The notes below the pieces were generated by a model that saw only the letters and a program-made list of their open reading frames with translations, had not been told where the DNA came from and did not search any database. The position numbers and the translations under genes are program-made. Shown one piece after another: positions 48,401 to 56,280 of a stretch of 64,000 nt of DNA. Position 1 is the stretch's first letter. Every line of letters starts with the position of its first letter. The stretch is from Micromonospora sp. HK10 (GTDB lineage Bacteria > Actinomycetota > Actinomycetes > Mycobacteriales > Micromonosporaceae), in contig NZ_KQ058870.1 in the NCBI RefSeq assembly GCF_000982955.1, forward strand, positions 1-64,000, given 5' to 3'.

Positions 48401-49094
48401 CGAACCGGTCCGCTACGAGCGGCCGGTGCAGGAGAAGCGGGCCGCCAAGGCGGAACGGGAGCTGGCCCTGCTGGGCAAGGTCAACCCGCTCGCGCTGGAG
48501 GAGTTCGCCGCCCTGGAGGAGCGCTACAAGTTCCTCTCCGAGCAGTTGGAGGACCTGAAGGCCACCCGGCGGGACCTGCTCACCGTCGTCAAGGACGTCG
48601 ACGACCGGATCCTGGAGGTCTTCGCCAGCGCGTTCGAAGACACCGCCCGCGAGTTCGAGCAGGTCTTCACCGTGCTCTTCCCCGGGGGTGAGGGGCGGCT
48701 GGTGCTCACCGACCCGGAGGACCTGCTCACCACCGGCGTCGAGGTCGAGGCCCGACCCCCGGGCAAGAAGATCAAGCGGCTGTCGCTGCTCTCCGGCGGC
48801 GAGCGGTCGCTGACCGCGGTGGCCATGCTGGTGGCGATCTTCCGCGCCCGGCCCAGCCCGTTCTACATCATGGACGAGGTGGAGGCGGCCCTCGACGACG
48901 TCAACCTGGGACGCCTGATCACGCTGCTGGCCCAGCTGCGGGAGAAGAGCCAGCTCATCGTGATCACGCACCAGAAGCGGACCATGGAGATCGCCGACGC
49001 GCTCTACGGCGTGACCATGCGCAGCGGCGTGACCCAGGTGATCAGTCAGCGGCTCAACCGGGCCGAGAACGACGGGCAGGAGAACGACGAGTGA
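45495..49094 (+). CDS. smc: Chromosome segregation protein SMC
   Basis: SMC, 1199 residues, full length. N-terminal Walker A GPNGSGKSNVVDA, coiled-coil arm to ~500, hinge at about 510-670, second coil, then ABC signature LSGGERSLTAVAML and Walker B FYIMDEVEAALDD. It forms the condensin ring with ScpA/ScpB, which are not in this window. The GTG at 45495 gives MHLKSLTVKGFKSFA, the normal N terminus. It overlaps the next gene by GTGA. Confidence 0.98.
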   Translation: MHLKSLTVKGFKSFASATTLKLEPGITCVVGPNGSGKSNVVDAIAWVLGEQGAKALRGGKMEDVIFAGTAGRAPLGRAEVTLTIDNTDGALPIEYTEVSITRRMFRSGESEYEINGDSCRLLDIQELLSDSGIGREMHIIVGQGRLDGMLHAKPEDRRAFIEEAAGVLKHRKRKEKALRKLDAMQTNLNRLTDLTAELRRQLKPLGRQAEVARRAAAIQANLRDARLRLLADDLHTLRTTLDKEIADETALRERREQIEAEHGEVQGRLGELEAALAEDAPLLAAAQDTWYKLSALQERFRSIEQLARERLRHLSASGDDERPGRDPEQLEAESRRVREQEEELRAALTEDQIRLAEAVEHRQELERQLAAAERELVAAAKAIADRREGLARLTGQVNSARARTTSAGEEIERLAAAHADALARSERAQADLDAVAEQSTEADRDNADLDARHAEAVAVHEQAQAAVRSLSDAERAAEKDAATWKAREEALALGLRRKDGAGALLAKADQVPGLLGSLAGLLTVAPGHEPALAAALGGLADAVAVSGVDEAVEAMRLLKISDAGRAGLLVGSPAGPGMAGPADALRPKLPDGAQWAPDLVECAAPIRPAVHRALRDVVLVPDLAAAAELVAGNPELRAVTPDGDVVGAYAAAGGSAKAPSFIEVQAAVEEARTNRAAAERSSAELREQLVEARAEVAVAKEAVQHAAAAKREAESHRNAAARRLAELGAAARSAKAETDRLGESRARAEAARERDLQALAELEERLRLAEATPLDAEPSTEERDQLAAMVPQARQNEMEVRLAVRTAEERVSSIAGRADSLARQANAERAARERAAARRAARTRGAEIAQAVVGGAREALARLTVSLARAEEHRDAVARERAAREAELSEVRGAAKRLGAELERLTSQVHRDEVARAEQWLRIEQLEAKAAEDFGLDVETLVAEYGPDQLVPPTQAELALAEKEGAPAPEPVRYERPVQEKRAAKAERELALLGKVNPLALEEFAALEERYKFLSEQLEDLKATRRDLLTVVKDVDDRILEVFASAFEDTAREFEQVFTVLFPGGEGRLVLTDPEDLLTTGVEVEARPPGKKIKRLSLLSGGERSLTAVAMLVAIFRARPSPFYIMDEVEAALDDVNLGRLITLLAQLREKSQLIVITHQKRTMEIADALYGVTMRSGVTQVISQRLNRAENDGQENDE

Positions 49095-49717
49095 GTCGGG
49101 AACGCGCGACGGCGCTCCTCATCGACTTCGACGGCGTGCTGCGGCGCTGGGACCCGACGGTCGCGGCCGGGGTCGAGCGGGAGTACGGCCTGACCGAGGG
49201 GGTCCTCGGTGAGATCGCCATGTCCTGGGGGCTGCTCCAGCCGGTGCTCACCGGCAAGGTCAGCCACGACCAGTGGATGGCGAGCGTGGCCGACGCGCTG
49301 ACCCCGACGCTCGGCGACCCGGAACGGGCCCGGGCGGCGGTCCAGCAGTGGCAGCGCTACCGCGGCGAGGTCGACCCGGCGGTGCTGGCGTTCATCCGCG
49401 AGGTGCGGGCGGCCGGCGTCCGGGTCGGGCTGGGCACCAACGCCACCGACCTGCTCGACGCCGACCTCGCCGCGCTGGGCCTCGCCGACGAGCTGGACGT
49501 GGTGGTCAACTCCTCGACCCTCGGGGTGCACAAGCCGGCGAAGGAGTACTTCCAGGCGGCGTGCGTGGCGCTGGCGACCCCGCCGGCGCGGGTGCTCTTC
49601 GTCGACGACGAGGACCGGGCCGTGGCCGGCGCCCGGGTGGCTGGGCTCTCCGCGCACCGCTGGAGCGGCCCGGGCGACCTGCGCTACCTGCGCGCCGTGC
49701 TGGCCCCGGCCGCCTGA
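49091..49717 (+). CDS. HAD-family hydrolase
   Basis: A 208-residue HAD hydrolase. The nucleophile motif is IDFDGVLRRWD, motif II GLGTNATD, the Lys is in LGVHKPAKEYFQ and the acidic motif is VLFVDDEDRAVAGA. The cap is small and helical. Its phosphate-ester substrate is unknown. It is translationally coupled to smc (GTGA overlap), an association seen in other actinobacteria. Confidence 0.9.
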   Translation: MSRERATALLIDFDGVLRRWDPTVAAGVEREYGLTEGVLGEIAMSWGLLQPVLTGKVSHDQWMASVADALTPTLGDPERARAAVQQWQRYRGEVDPAVLAFIREVRAAGVRVGLGTNATDLLDADLAALGLADELDVVVNSSTLGVHKPAKEYFQAACVALATPPARVLFVDDEDRAVAGARVAGLSAHRWSGPGDLRYLRAVLAPAA

Positions 49718-49734
49718 GGCGGGCCCGCCGGTCG

Positions 49735-49821
49735 TGCCCGGTGCGGATGGTTCGCCGGTCGCGCCGGTTGTCGGCTGGTTCGGCGGTCGCGGCCGGCCCG
49801 CCGGTTGCCGGTTGGTTCGCC
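49735..49821. repeat. Degenerate GGTTCGCCGGTCG tandem array
   Basis: About five imperfect units around GGTTCGCCGGTCGCG and CCGGTTGCCGGTTG after the HAD stop codon. Confidence 0.65.
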
Positions 49822-49876
49822 GGTTGCGGCAAACCGGGGTACCCCGTCCAGGGGTGACCGCGAGCTGCCGCAACCG
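49822..49876. repeat. Dispersed palindromic element, copy B
   Basis: Perfect 10-bp terminal inverted repeats GGTTGCGGCA / TGCCGCAACC enclose a core with CCGGGGTACCCCG. The 16-bp TTGCGGCAAACCGGGG at 49824-49839 is identical to copy A at 24509-24524 (minus strand). It lies between the convergent HAD and DinB genes and may act as a bidirectional terminator. Confidence 0.75.
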
Positions 49877-49893
49877 GGGTCGATCAGGGGCCC

Positions 49894-50424
49894 TCAGGAG
49901 CCGGTGACGCCGTCGATCCGCTCGCGGATCAGGTCGGCGTGGCCGTTGTGCCGGGCGTACTCCTCGATCATGTGGACGTAGACCCAGCGGAGGCTGATCT
50001 CGTTGGTGCTGCCGTCGCGGCGGGAGTGCCGGAAGGTGTGCTCCAGCGACAGGTCGGCGGCCGCGCGGTCGGCTGCGGCGACCTCGGCCCGGTAGGTGGC
50101 GAAGGTCTCCTCCGGGTCGGCGTCCGCGACGGCGTTCAGATCGGCGTCCGGGTCCTCGTCGTCGTCGTACAGGCCGGGGATCTCCTCGCCGGCGGACCGG
50201 ATCCGGAACCACCACCGCTCGACGTCGGCCATGTGCCGGACCAGGCCGAGCAGGGTCAGCCCGGACGGCGGCACGCTGGCCGTCCGCAGCTGCTCGGCGG
50301 TCAGGCCGGCGCACTTGAGCAGCAGGGTGTCGCGGTGGTTGTCGAGCCAGCCTTGCAGTATGGTGCGCTCGTCGGCGACGAACGGCTCGTGGCGGCGGTC
50401 GATCTCGGGTGCTCTCCAGGTCAT
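49894..50424 (-). CDS. DinB/DUF664 family protein
   Basis: A 176-residue four-helix-bundle protein: LDNHRDTLLLKCAGLTAEQL, LGLVRHMADVERWWF and WVYVHMIEEYARHNGHADLIRE. The three histidines expected to bind a metal are visible (HMADVE, HMIEE, HNGHAD). Relatives include mycothiol-dependent transferases, plausible in an actinomycete. The ATG at 50424 is 6 nt from TACCAT (50431-50436, minus strand), so it is probably leaderless. Confidence 0.92.
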   Translation of the reverse strand: MTWRAPEIDRRHEPFVADERTILQGWLDNHRDTLLLKCAGLTAEQLRTASVPPSGLTLLGLVRHMADVERWWFRIRSAGEEIPGLYDDDEDPDADLNAVADADPEETFATYRAEVAAADRAAADLSLEHTFRHSRRDGSTNEISLRWVYVHMIEEYARHNGHADLIRERIDGVTGS

Positions 50425-50486
50425 CCCGGGATGGTAGGAGGGGGACCTGGTCCACGCGAGGCGTTAACGGGGTCCCCGCCCCGGTC

Positions 50487-50975
50487 TCAGGGCACCACGA
50501 CGACGGGCCAGCGGCCGGTGCGGACCAGCCGGGTGGCCACCGAGCCGACCAGCCGGTGGCCGGCCTGCTCGGACGAGCCGACCACCACGAGGTCGGCCCG
50601 GTGCTCGTCGGCGGCCCGGGCCAGCTCCGCGTAGGCGTCCCCGCGCCGGCACAGGAAGGTCACCGGCAGGCCCAGCTCCTCGGCGCCGCGCCGGCACTCC
50701 TCGCGCAACTCCGCGGCCAGCTCGTCCTGGGTCTGCTGGACCGCCCCGGCCACCACCCCGGAGATGATCGCGGTGTACGGCGGGGGCGAGCTGACGAAGA
50801 CGACCACCAGGGCGGCGCCCTGCCGGCGGGCCAGCCCGGCCGCGTACGCGGCGGCGCGCAGCGAGGTGCGGCTGCCGTCGACGCCGACCAGCACCACCCG
50901 GGGCCCGTCCGTGCCGCGTTCGAACGGCAGCAGCCGGGCCTCCGGGCCGTACCTCTCGCGCTCGGGTGCGTTCAT
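50487..50975 (-). CDS. Universal stress protein
   Basis: A 162-residue USP with an ATP-binding signature: VLVGVDGSRTSLRAAAYA near the N terminus and VVVGSSEQAGHRLVGSVATRLVRTGRWPVVVVP at the C-terminal end (split across the glycine-rich loop). It starts 4 bp after the stop of the EmrB-type exporter, so both belong to one transcript controlled by the MarR-type operator. Confidence 0.93.
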   Translation of the reverse strand: MNAPERERYGPEARLLPFERGTDGPRVVLVGVDGSRTSLRAAAYAAGLARRQGAALVVVFVSSPPPYTAIISGVVAGAVQQTQDELAAELREECRRGAEELGLPVTFLCRRGDAYAELARAADEHRADLVVVGSSEQAGHRLVGSVATRLVRTGRWPVVVVP

Positions 50976-50979
50976 CGGG

Positions 50980-52584
50980 TCAGCCCCGTACGCCCGTGGG
51001 GAGCACCGGGGCGTCGGTGGACGCCCGCTCGACCTCGGTGGCCGCCGGGTCGCCGTTGTGCCGCCGCAGCGGTACCTCCTTGATGAACAGCACCGCGATC
51101 AGGGCGATCAGCCCGAACGGGGCGGCGGCTAGGAAGATGTCCCCGGCGCCGTGCCCGTACGCGGCCTCGACGACCGCGCGGATCGGGGCGGGCAGGGTGT
51201 GCACGTTCGGCAGGGTACCGCCGCTGCCCGAGCTGGACGCCGGGATGCCGAGACCGGCCAGCCCGTCCGCCAGGTAGTCCTTGACCTTGTGGCCGAGGAT
51301 CGCGCCGAGCGCGCTGACGCCGATCGCGCCGCCGAGGCTGCGGAAGAACGCCACTACCGAGCTGGCCGCGCCGAGCTCGTGCGGGCCGACGGTGTTCTGC
51401 ACCGCGAGGACCAGGTTCTGCATGGTCATGCCCAGGCCGAGGCCGATCAGCGCCATGAACACGGCGAGCCGCCAGTACGGCGTGTCCGCGCGCATCGTGC
51501 CCATCAGCGCGAAGCCGGCCGTGAGCAGGGCCGAGCCGGCGACCAGGTAGCGCTTCCAGCGGCCGGTGTTGGTGATGATCCGGCCGACCACGGTCGAGGC
51601 GATCAGCAGGCCGCCGATCATCGGCAGGGTCATCAGGCCGGACATGGTGGGGCTCTCGCCGCGGCTGATCTGGAAGTACTGGCCCAGGAAGACCGAGGCG
51701 CCGAACATGCCCACGCCGACCGCGATGCTGGCGACCACGGCGAGGGTGATGGTGCGGTTGCGGAACAGGCGCGGCGGGATCATCGGCTCGCTGGCCCGGC
51801 TCTCCACCCGGACGGCGAGGGCGCCGAGCAGCACCGCGCCGACCACCAGGACGCCGCTCTGCCAGGAGAGCCAGGCGTACCGGTCACCGGCCAGGGTGAC
51901 CCAGATCAGCAGCATCGAGACGGCCGCGGTGATCAGGGTGGCCCCCCACCAGTCGATCTTCACCGCCCGCTTGACCACGGGCAGGTGCAGGGTCTTCTGG
52001 AGCACGATCAGGGCGAGGACGGCGAACGGCACGCCCACGTAGAAGCACCAGCGCCAGCCGAGCCAGTCGGTGTCGACGATGACGCCACCGATCAGCGGGC
52101 CGCCGATGGTGCCCACGGCCATCACGGCGCCGAGGTAGCCGCTGTACCGGCCGCGCTCGCGCGGGGCGATCATCGTCGCCATGATCACCTGGGCCAGCGC
52201 GGTGAGACCGCCCGCGCCGACGCCCTGCACCACGCGGCAGGCGATCAGCTCGCCGGTGGACTGGGCCTGCCCGGCGAGCACCGAGCCCAGCACGAAGACC
52301 ACCAGGGCGAGCTGGACCAGGACCTTCTTGCTGGTCAGGTCCGCGAGCTTGCCCCAGATCGGGGTGGTGGCGGTGGTCGCCAGCAGCGTCGAGGTGACCA
52401 CCCAGGTGTACGCCGACTGGCTGCCGTGCAGGTCGGTGATGATCCGCGGCAGCGCGTTGGAGACGACCGTGGAGGAGAGGATCGCGACGAACATGCCCAG
52501 CAGCAGGCCGGAGAGGGCCTCCAGGATCTGCCGGTGGGACATGCCGACGGCGGTCGCCCGGGTGGGCGCTGTCGCCTGCGTCAT
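50980..52584 (-). CDS. EmrB/QacA-type MFS exporter (DHA2 family)
   Basis: A 534-residue, 14-span drug:H+ antiporter. Motif D1 is in LGMFVAILSSTVVSNALPRI; motif A is GKLADLTSKK; motif C is GYLGAVMAVGTIGGPLIGGVIVD. It probably exports toxic or self-made compounds. ATG at 52584 follows GGAGG by 8 nt. A MarR-family gene lies upstream on the same strand and an overlapping set of palindromes occupies its promoter. Confidence 0.93.
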   Translation of the reverse strand: MTQATAPTRATAVGMSHRQILEALSGLLLGMFVAILSSTVVSNALPRIITDLHGSQSAYTWVVTSTLLATTATTPIWGKLADLTSKKVLVQLALVVFVLGSVLAGQAQSTGELIACRVVQGVGAGGLTALAQVIMATMIAPRERGRYSGYLGAVMAVGTIGGPLIGGVIVDTDWLGWRWCFYVGVPFAVLALIVLQKTLHLPVVKRAVKIDWWGATLITAAVSMLLIWVTLAGDRYAWLSWQSGVLVVGAVLLGALAVRVESRASEPMIPPRLFRNRTITLAVVASIAVGVGMFGASVFLGQYFQISRGESPTMSGLMTLPMIGGLLIASTVVGRIITNTGRWKRYLVAGSALLTAGFALMGTMRADTPYWRLAVFMALIGLGLGMTMQNLVLAVQNTVGPHELGAASSVVAFFRSLGGAIGVSALGAILGHKVKDYLADGLAGLGIPASSSGSGGTLPNVHTLPAPIRAVVEAAYGHGAGDIFLAAAPFGLIALIAVLFIKEVPLRRHNGDPAATEVERASTDAPVLPTGVRG

Positions 52585-52626
52585 CGTGGAATGCCTCCGG
52601 AGAGAAGACGGCAAATGGTTGACTCG

Positions 52627-52658
52627 GGCAACCGTATGGCTTGGTTGCCTGAAGCAAC
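52627..52658 (-). promoter_or_regulatory. MarR-type operator and exporter promoter
   Basis: GGCAACC (52627-52633) and GGTTGCC (52643-52649) are inverted with a 9-bp spacer, and GTTGC-CTGAA-GCAAC (52644-52658) forms a second palindrome. On the minus strand a TACGGT -10 lies between them, so bound repressor would block the exporter promoter. Confidence 0.6.
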
Positions 52659-52698
52659 AACCGCGCGTGGCGAACGTCTTATTCCGGCGCTGAGCTGC

Positions 52699-53136
52699 TC
52701 AGAAGGTCTCGTTGAACCGGTGCATCAGCCGGGCGAAGTCCTCGACGTCCCGTTCCGGCCACGATTGCAGCGAACGGCGGATCTGTCCGAGTCGGGCCGC
52801 CCGGGCCGAGTCGAACCGCCGGGTGCCCTCCTCGGTGAGGCTGAGCTGGGCCGCCCGCCGGTCGGTCGGGTCCGGGTCGCGGCGCACCAGCCCCAGCGAC
52901 TCCAGGCCGTTGATCTGCCGGCTCAGCGTGCCCTTACCGATGCCGAGCCGCACGGCCAGGTCGGTCAGCCGGATCGAACCCGACCGGCGCAGCCAGAGCA
53001 GCAGGCCGTACGCGTTCGGCTCCAGGTTCGGGTGGACCTCCCGGGCGATCTCCCAGGACAGCGCCCGCCCACGGCGCAACAGCGCGGTCAGCTCGTGCTC
53101 CACCGCGCGCAGGGTCTCGGGCCGGTGCTCCTCCAC
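52699..53136 (-). CDS. MarR-family transcriptional regulator
   Basis: A 145-residue winged-helix protein: recognition region LTDLAVRLGIGKGTLSRQINGLESLGLV, wing RRDPDPTDRRAAQLSLTEEG, helical dimer ends. Probably represses the downstream exporter and USP by binding the palindromes at 52627-52658, with release by a small molecule. GTG at 53136 lies 7 nt after TACGCT (53144-53149, minus strand), so it is probably leaderless. Confidence 0.93.
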   Translation of the reverse strand: MEEHRPETLRAVEHELTALLRRGRALSWEIAREVHPNLEPNAYGLLLWLRRSGSIRLTDLAVRLGIGKGTLSRQINGLESLGLVRRDPDPTDRRAAQLSLTEEGTRRFDSARAARLGQIRRSLQSWPERDVEDFARLMHRFNETF

Positions 53137-53150
53137 GCCGCAGAGCGTAC

Positions 53151-54860
53151 TCAGCCCTCCGCGAGCCGCTGCCGCGCCACCGTGCGCAGGTCCCCGTCGC
53201 TGGTGGTGCCCTCGATCACCACGTCGGCCGACCGGCCCTGGTGGGTCAGCGTGGCCACCGCGTTGCCGAAGTACGGGCCGGCCAGCTTCTTCCAGCGCAC
53301 ACTCGGCTTGCGTACCCCCGCCGAGCGGGCCAGGGCCCGGGTGGCCGCGGCCGGACCCGGGTTCCAGCCCAGCCGCATCAGCGGGCGCATCGCGGCCGGC
53401 ACCTGGTTGTGGATCGGCGAGCAGGTGAGCTGGTGCACCGGGGTGCGTACGCCCCGGTCGGCGAAGCGGGCCCGGGCCACGTACGAGTGGTGCACGTCGC
53501 CGGAGAGCACGCTGATCGACGCCGGCGCCGGGTACGCCGGGCCGGCGCCCACCCGCGCCCCGGGGCGGGCGGCCCGGCCGCTGCCCAGCCGGGCGAAGAG
53601 TTCGCCGAGGGCGTCGAAGGAGCGCCGGAACGACGCCCAGTGCTCCAGGTCCCACCCCCGGCGCAGCCGCTCGGAGACCCTCGCCACCCAGGGGCGGCCG
53701 GAGTCGGCCAGCTTCTCGTTCCACGCCTCCACGTGGTGGATGCCGGGCGGCAGCAGCCAGGGCAGGGAGGCGCCGACCACGAGGTGGTCGTAGACGCCGT
53801 GCGCCCGGTCCAGGAACCAGGACCACTCGCCCGCCGGCAGCATCGCCCGGTTGCCCGCCTCCAGCACCCGGCTGGACCGGTTGTCCAGCATCACCAGCCG
53901 GGTCCGGCCCAGGTCGAGGGCGTAGCTCCACTGGTACTGCACGGCCCGCCAGCGCTCGGTGTCGTGCGCCACGTCGGCCTCGGTGTCGACCCGCTCGCCG
54001 AACTCGTGCAGCACGCCCGTGGCGTCCTCGGCGGCCGTCACCTTGGCGTAGACCGGGTCGGCGGCGATCTCGTCCGGGCTCAGGTTGCCCAGGTGCTGGT
54101 AGACCCAGTAGGAGGCGAGGCCGCTGCGGATCCGCTCGGCCCACCACGGCTGCCGGCGCATGTCCGCCCGCCACGAGGCCGAGGTGTTCCAGTCGTCGAT
54201 CACCTCGTGGTCGTCGAAGATCATCACGCTGGGCACGGTGGAGAGCAGCCAGCGGATCTCCGGATCGCGCCACGACTCCAGGTAGAGCTTCGTGTACTCG
54301 TCGAAGCTCACCACCTGGGTCGCCGGGGCGTCCTTCGGCCGGCGCCGGCGCCGCCGGAGCAGCTTGCGCACCGTCGGCGAGGTGACGTCGGCGTAGACCT
54401 GGTCGCCGAGGAGCACCAGCAGGTCGGGCCAGGTGGCCGGGTCCGGGTCGGCCATCATCCGCCGGGCGTACGCGTCGAGCGCGTCCGGCGGCAGCCGGCG
54501 GGCCGTCGAGTGCTGGGTGGTCTCCCGGCACGAACCGAACAGCAGCCGGACCGGCTGCTCCCGGTCGTCCGCCGCCCGGGTCCGGATCACGCTGGCCGGG
54601 AAGCCGCTCTCCGGCACCGGCCAGGCGAGCTCGTCGTCGATCAGCACCTCATAGCTGGTGGTGCTCGCCGGGGTCAGCCCCTCCACCACCACGAGCGCGT
54701 AGTGGTGGTCGTACGCCGTGAAGGTCGCCGCGCTGCCCCGGGCCCCGTCGGCTGTGCGGACCGTCACCACGGCCGGCCCGCTGGTCTCCACCCAGACGGT
54801 GGCCCGCGTGCCGACGACCCGGCGCAGGAGTGGGCCGATGAGCAGGCGGGAGCTGGGCAC
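53151..54860 (-). CDS. PhoD-like metallophosphatase
   Basis: A 569-residue alkaline-phosphatase-D-like protein. An N-terminal beta-sandwich precedes the phosphatase core with GSCRET, VLLGDQVYAD, IFDDHEVIDDWN and VLSGDVHHSY metal-site motifs. It lacks the twin-arginine signal of classic secreted PhoD, so it may be cytoplasmic. An Arg-rich stretch (LLRRRRRRPKD) interrupts the core. GTG at 54860 follows GGAGG by 6 nt. The gene is divergent from ftsY. Confidence 0.9.
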   Translation of the reverse strand: MPSSRLLIGPLLRRVVGTRATVWVETSGPAVVTVRTADGARGSAATFTAYDHHYALVVVEGLTPASTTSYEVLIDDELAWPVPESGFPASVIRTRAADDREQPVRLLFGSCRETTQHSTARRLPPDALDAYARRMMADPDPATWPDLLVLLGDQVYADVTSPTVRKLLRRRRRRPKDAPATQVVSFDEYTKLYLESWRDPEIRWLLSTVPSVMIFDDHEVIDDWNTSASWRADMRRQPWWAERIRSGLASYWVYQHLGNLSPDEIAADPVYAKVTAAEDATGVLHEFGERVDTEADVAHDTERWRAVQYQWSYALDLGRTRLVMLDNRSSRVLEAGNRAMLPAGEWSWFLDRAHGVYDHLVVGASLPWLLPPGIHHVEAWNEKLADSGRPWVARVSERLRRGWDLEHWASFRRSFDALGELFARLGSGRAARPGARVGAGPAYPAPASISVLSGDVHHSYVARARFADRGVRTPVHQLTCSPIHNQVPAAMRPLMRLGWNPGPAAATRALARSAGVRKPSVRWKKLAGPYFGNAVATLTHQGRSADVVIEGTTSDGDLRTVARQRLAEG

Positions 54861-54994
54861 GACGCACCTCCGACAAGATCGTTTGAACCTTTCCCTACCC
54901 GGCCGGCGGTTGCGGTACGCCTTCCAGCGGCGAGCGTACCCGCAGCTCGCTCGCGTCCGGCGGCGGTGATTGGGACGCCGTCGCCGGCATCTGA

Positions 54995-55000
54995 CAGGAT
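54995..55000 (+). promoter_or_regulatory. Leaderless -10 (CAGGAT) of ftsY
   Basis: CAGGAT lies 7 nt before ATG 55008. Confidence 0.45.
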
Positions 55001-55007
55001 TTCGGGC

Positions 55008-56198
55008 ATGAAGGAATACCTCCTCGTCGCCCTCGCCCTGCTCGTGGCGCTGATCGTCGGCGGCCTCAGCCTCGTGGTGCCCCGGCTGCGCCGACGCCCG
55101 GAGCCGCCGCTGCCGAGGACGGAGGTCGACACCCGGGCCGAGGAGGACCTGGCCGGCCCGCCGGTGACGGCCCCGGAGTCGGACCTCGCCACCGGAGTGC
55201 TGGTCGAGCCGCCGCCGGTGGTCGAAGCGCCGCCACCCACCATCGAGGTCCCCGAGCCCACCGCCGGCCGGCTGGTCCGGCTGCGCTCCCGGCTGTCCCG
55301 CTCGCAGAGCGTCTTCGGCAAGGGCCTGCTCGGCCTGCTCAGCCGGGACCACCTGGACGAGGACACCTGGGAGGAGATCGAGGACAGCCTGATCACCGCG
55401 GACGTCGGCATCGACTCGACCCGGGAGATCGTCGACCGGCTCCGCGAGCAGACCCGGGTGCTCGGCACCCGGTCCGTCGGTGAGCTGCGCGCCCTGCTCG
55501 CCGCCGAACTGGTCAACGCCCTCGACCCCACCCTGGACCGGTCGCTGCGGACCGTCCCGAAGGAGGGCGTGCCGGCGGTCGTGCTGGTCGTCGGGGTCAA
55601 CGGCGCCGGCAAGACCACCACCTGCGGCAAGATCGCCCGGGTGCTCATCGCCGACGGCCGGACCGTGCTGCTCGGCGCCGCCGACACCTTCCGGGCCGCC
55701 GCCGCCGACCAGCTGGAGACCTGGGGTGGCCGGGTCGGCGCGGAGACCGTCCGTGGCCCGGAGGCCGCCGACCCGGCCAGCGTCGCCTTCGACGCGGTCA
55801 AGCGGGGCATCGACACCGGGGTCGACGCCGTGCTCGTCGACACCGCCGGCCGGCTGCAGAACAAGATCGGTCTGATGGACGAGCTGGGCAAGGTCAAACG
55901 GGTGGTGGAGAAGCACGGCCCGATCGACGAGACCCTGCTCGTGCTCGACGCCACCACCGGCCAGAACGGCCTGGAACAGGCGCGGGTATTCACCGAGGTG
56001 GTCAACGTGACCGGCGTGGTGCTGACCAAGCTCGACGGGACCGCCAAGGGCGGCATCGTGATCGCCGTGCAGCGCAAGCTCGGCATCCCGGTCAAGCTGG
56101 TCGGCCTCGGCGAGGGCCCGGACGACCTGGCCCCGTTCGACCCCGCACAGTTCGTCGACGCGCTGCTCGGCACCGAGCCGCTCGCCCGGGACGCGTAG
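55008..56198 (+). CDS. ftsY: Signal recognition particle receptor FtsY
   Basis: FtsY, 396 residues. An N-terminal membrane segment (EYLLVALALLVALIVGGLSLVV) is followed by a Pro/Glu linker and the NG GTPase domain: VNGAGKTTTCGKIAR (G1), DTFRAAAADQL, DTAGRLQNK, TKLDGTAKGG. It receives SRP-ribosome complexes at the membrane. The ATG at 55008 fits a leaderless start. It ends with TAG; ffh is not present downstream. Confidence 0.97.
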   Translation: MKEYLLVALALLVALIVGGLSLVVPRLRRRPEPPLPRTEVDTRAEEDLAGPPVTAPESDLATGVLVEPPPVVEAPPPTIEVPEPTAGRLVRLRSRLSRSQSVFGKGLLGLLSRDHLDEDTWEEIEDSLITADVGIDSTREIVDRLREQTRVLGTRSVGELRALLAAELVNALDPTLDRSLRTVPKEGVPAVVLVVGVNGAGKTTTCGKIARVLIADGRTVLLGAADTFRAAAADQLETWGGRVGAETVRGPEAADPASVAFDAVKRGIDTGVDAVLVDTAGRLQNKIGLMDELGKVKRVVEKHGPIDETLLVLDATTGQNGLEQARVFTEVVNVTGVVLTKLDGTAKGGIVIAVQRKLGIPVKLVGLGEGPDDLAPFDPAQFVDALLGTEPLARDA

Positions 56199-56280
56199 CC
56201 TCGACGTGACGACTGACGATCGCGCCTACGCGGGGTGGCGCGACCCCAGCCACCCGTCGCCGCGCCTCGGGAGACCGTAC

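Noticed and set aside
56206..56280. N-terminal 25-codon extension of the phosphotransferase
   Set aside because: GTG 56206 has no Shine-Dalgarno sequence, whereas GTG 56281 has GGGAG at 7 nt and starts nearer the conserved domain; not fully excluded.
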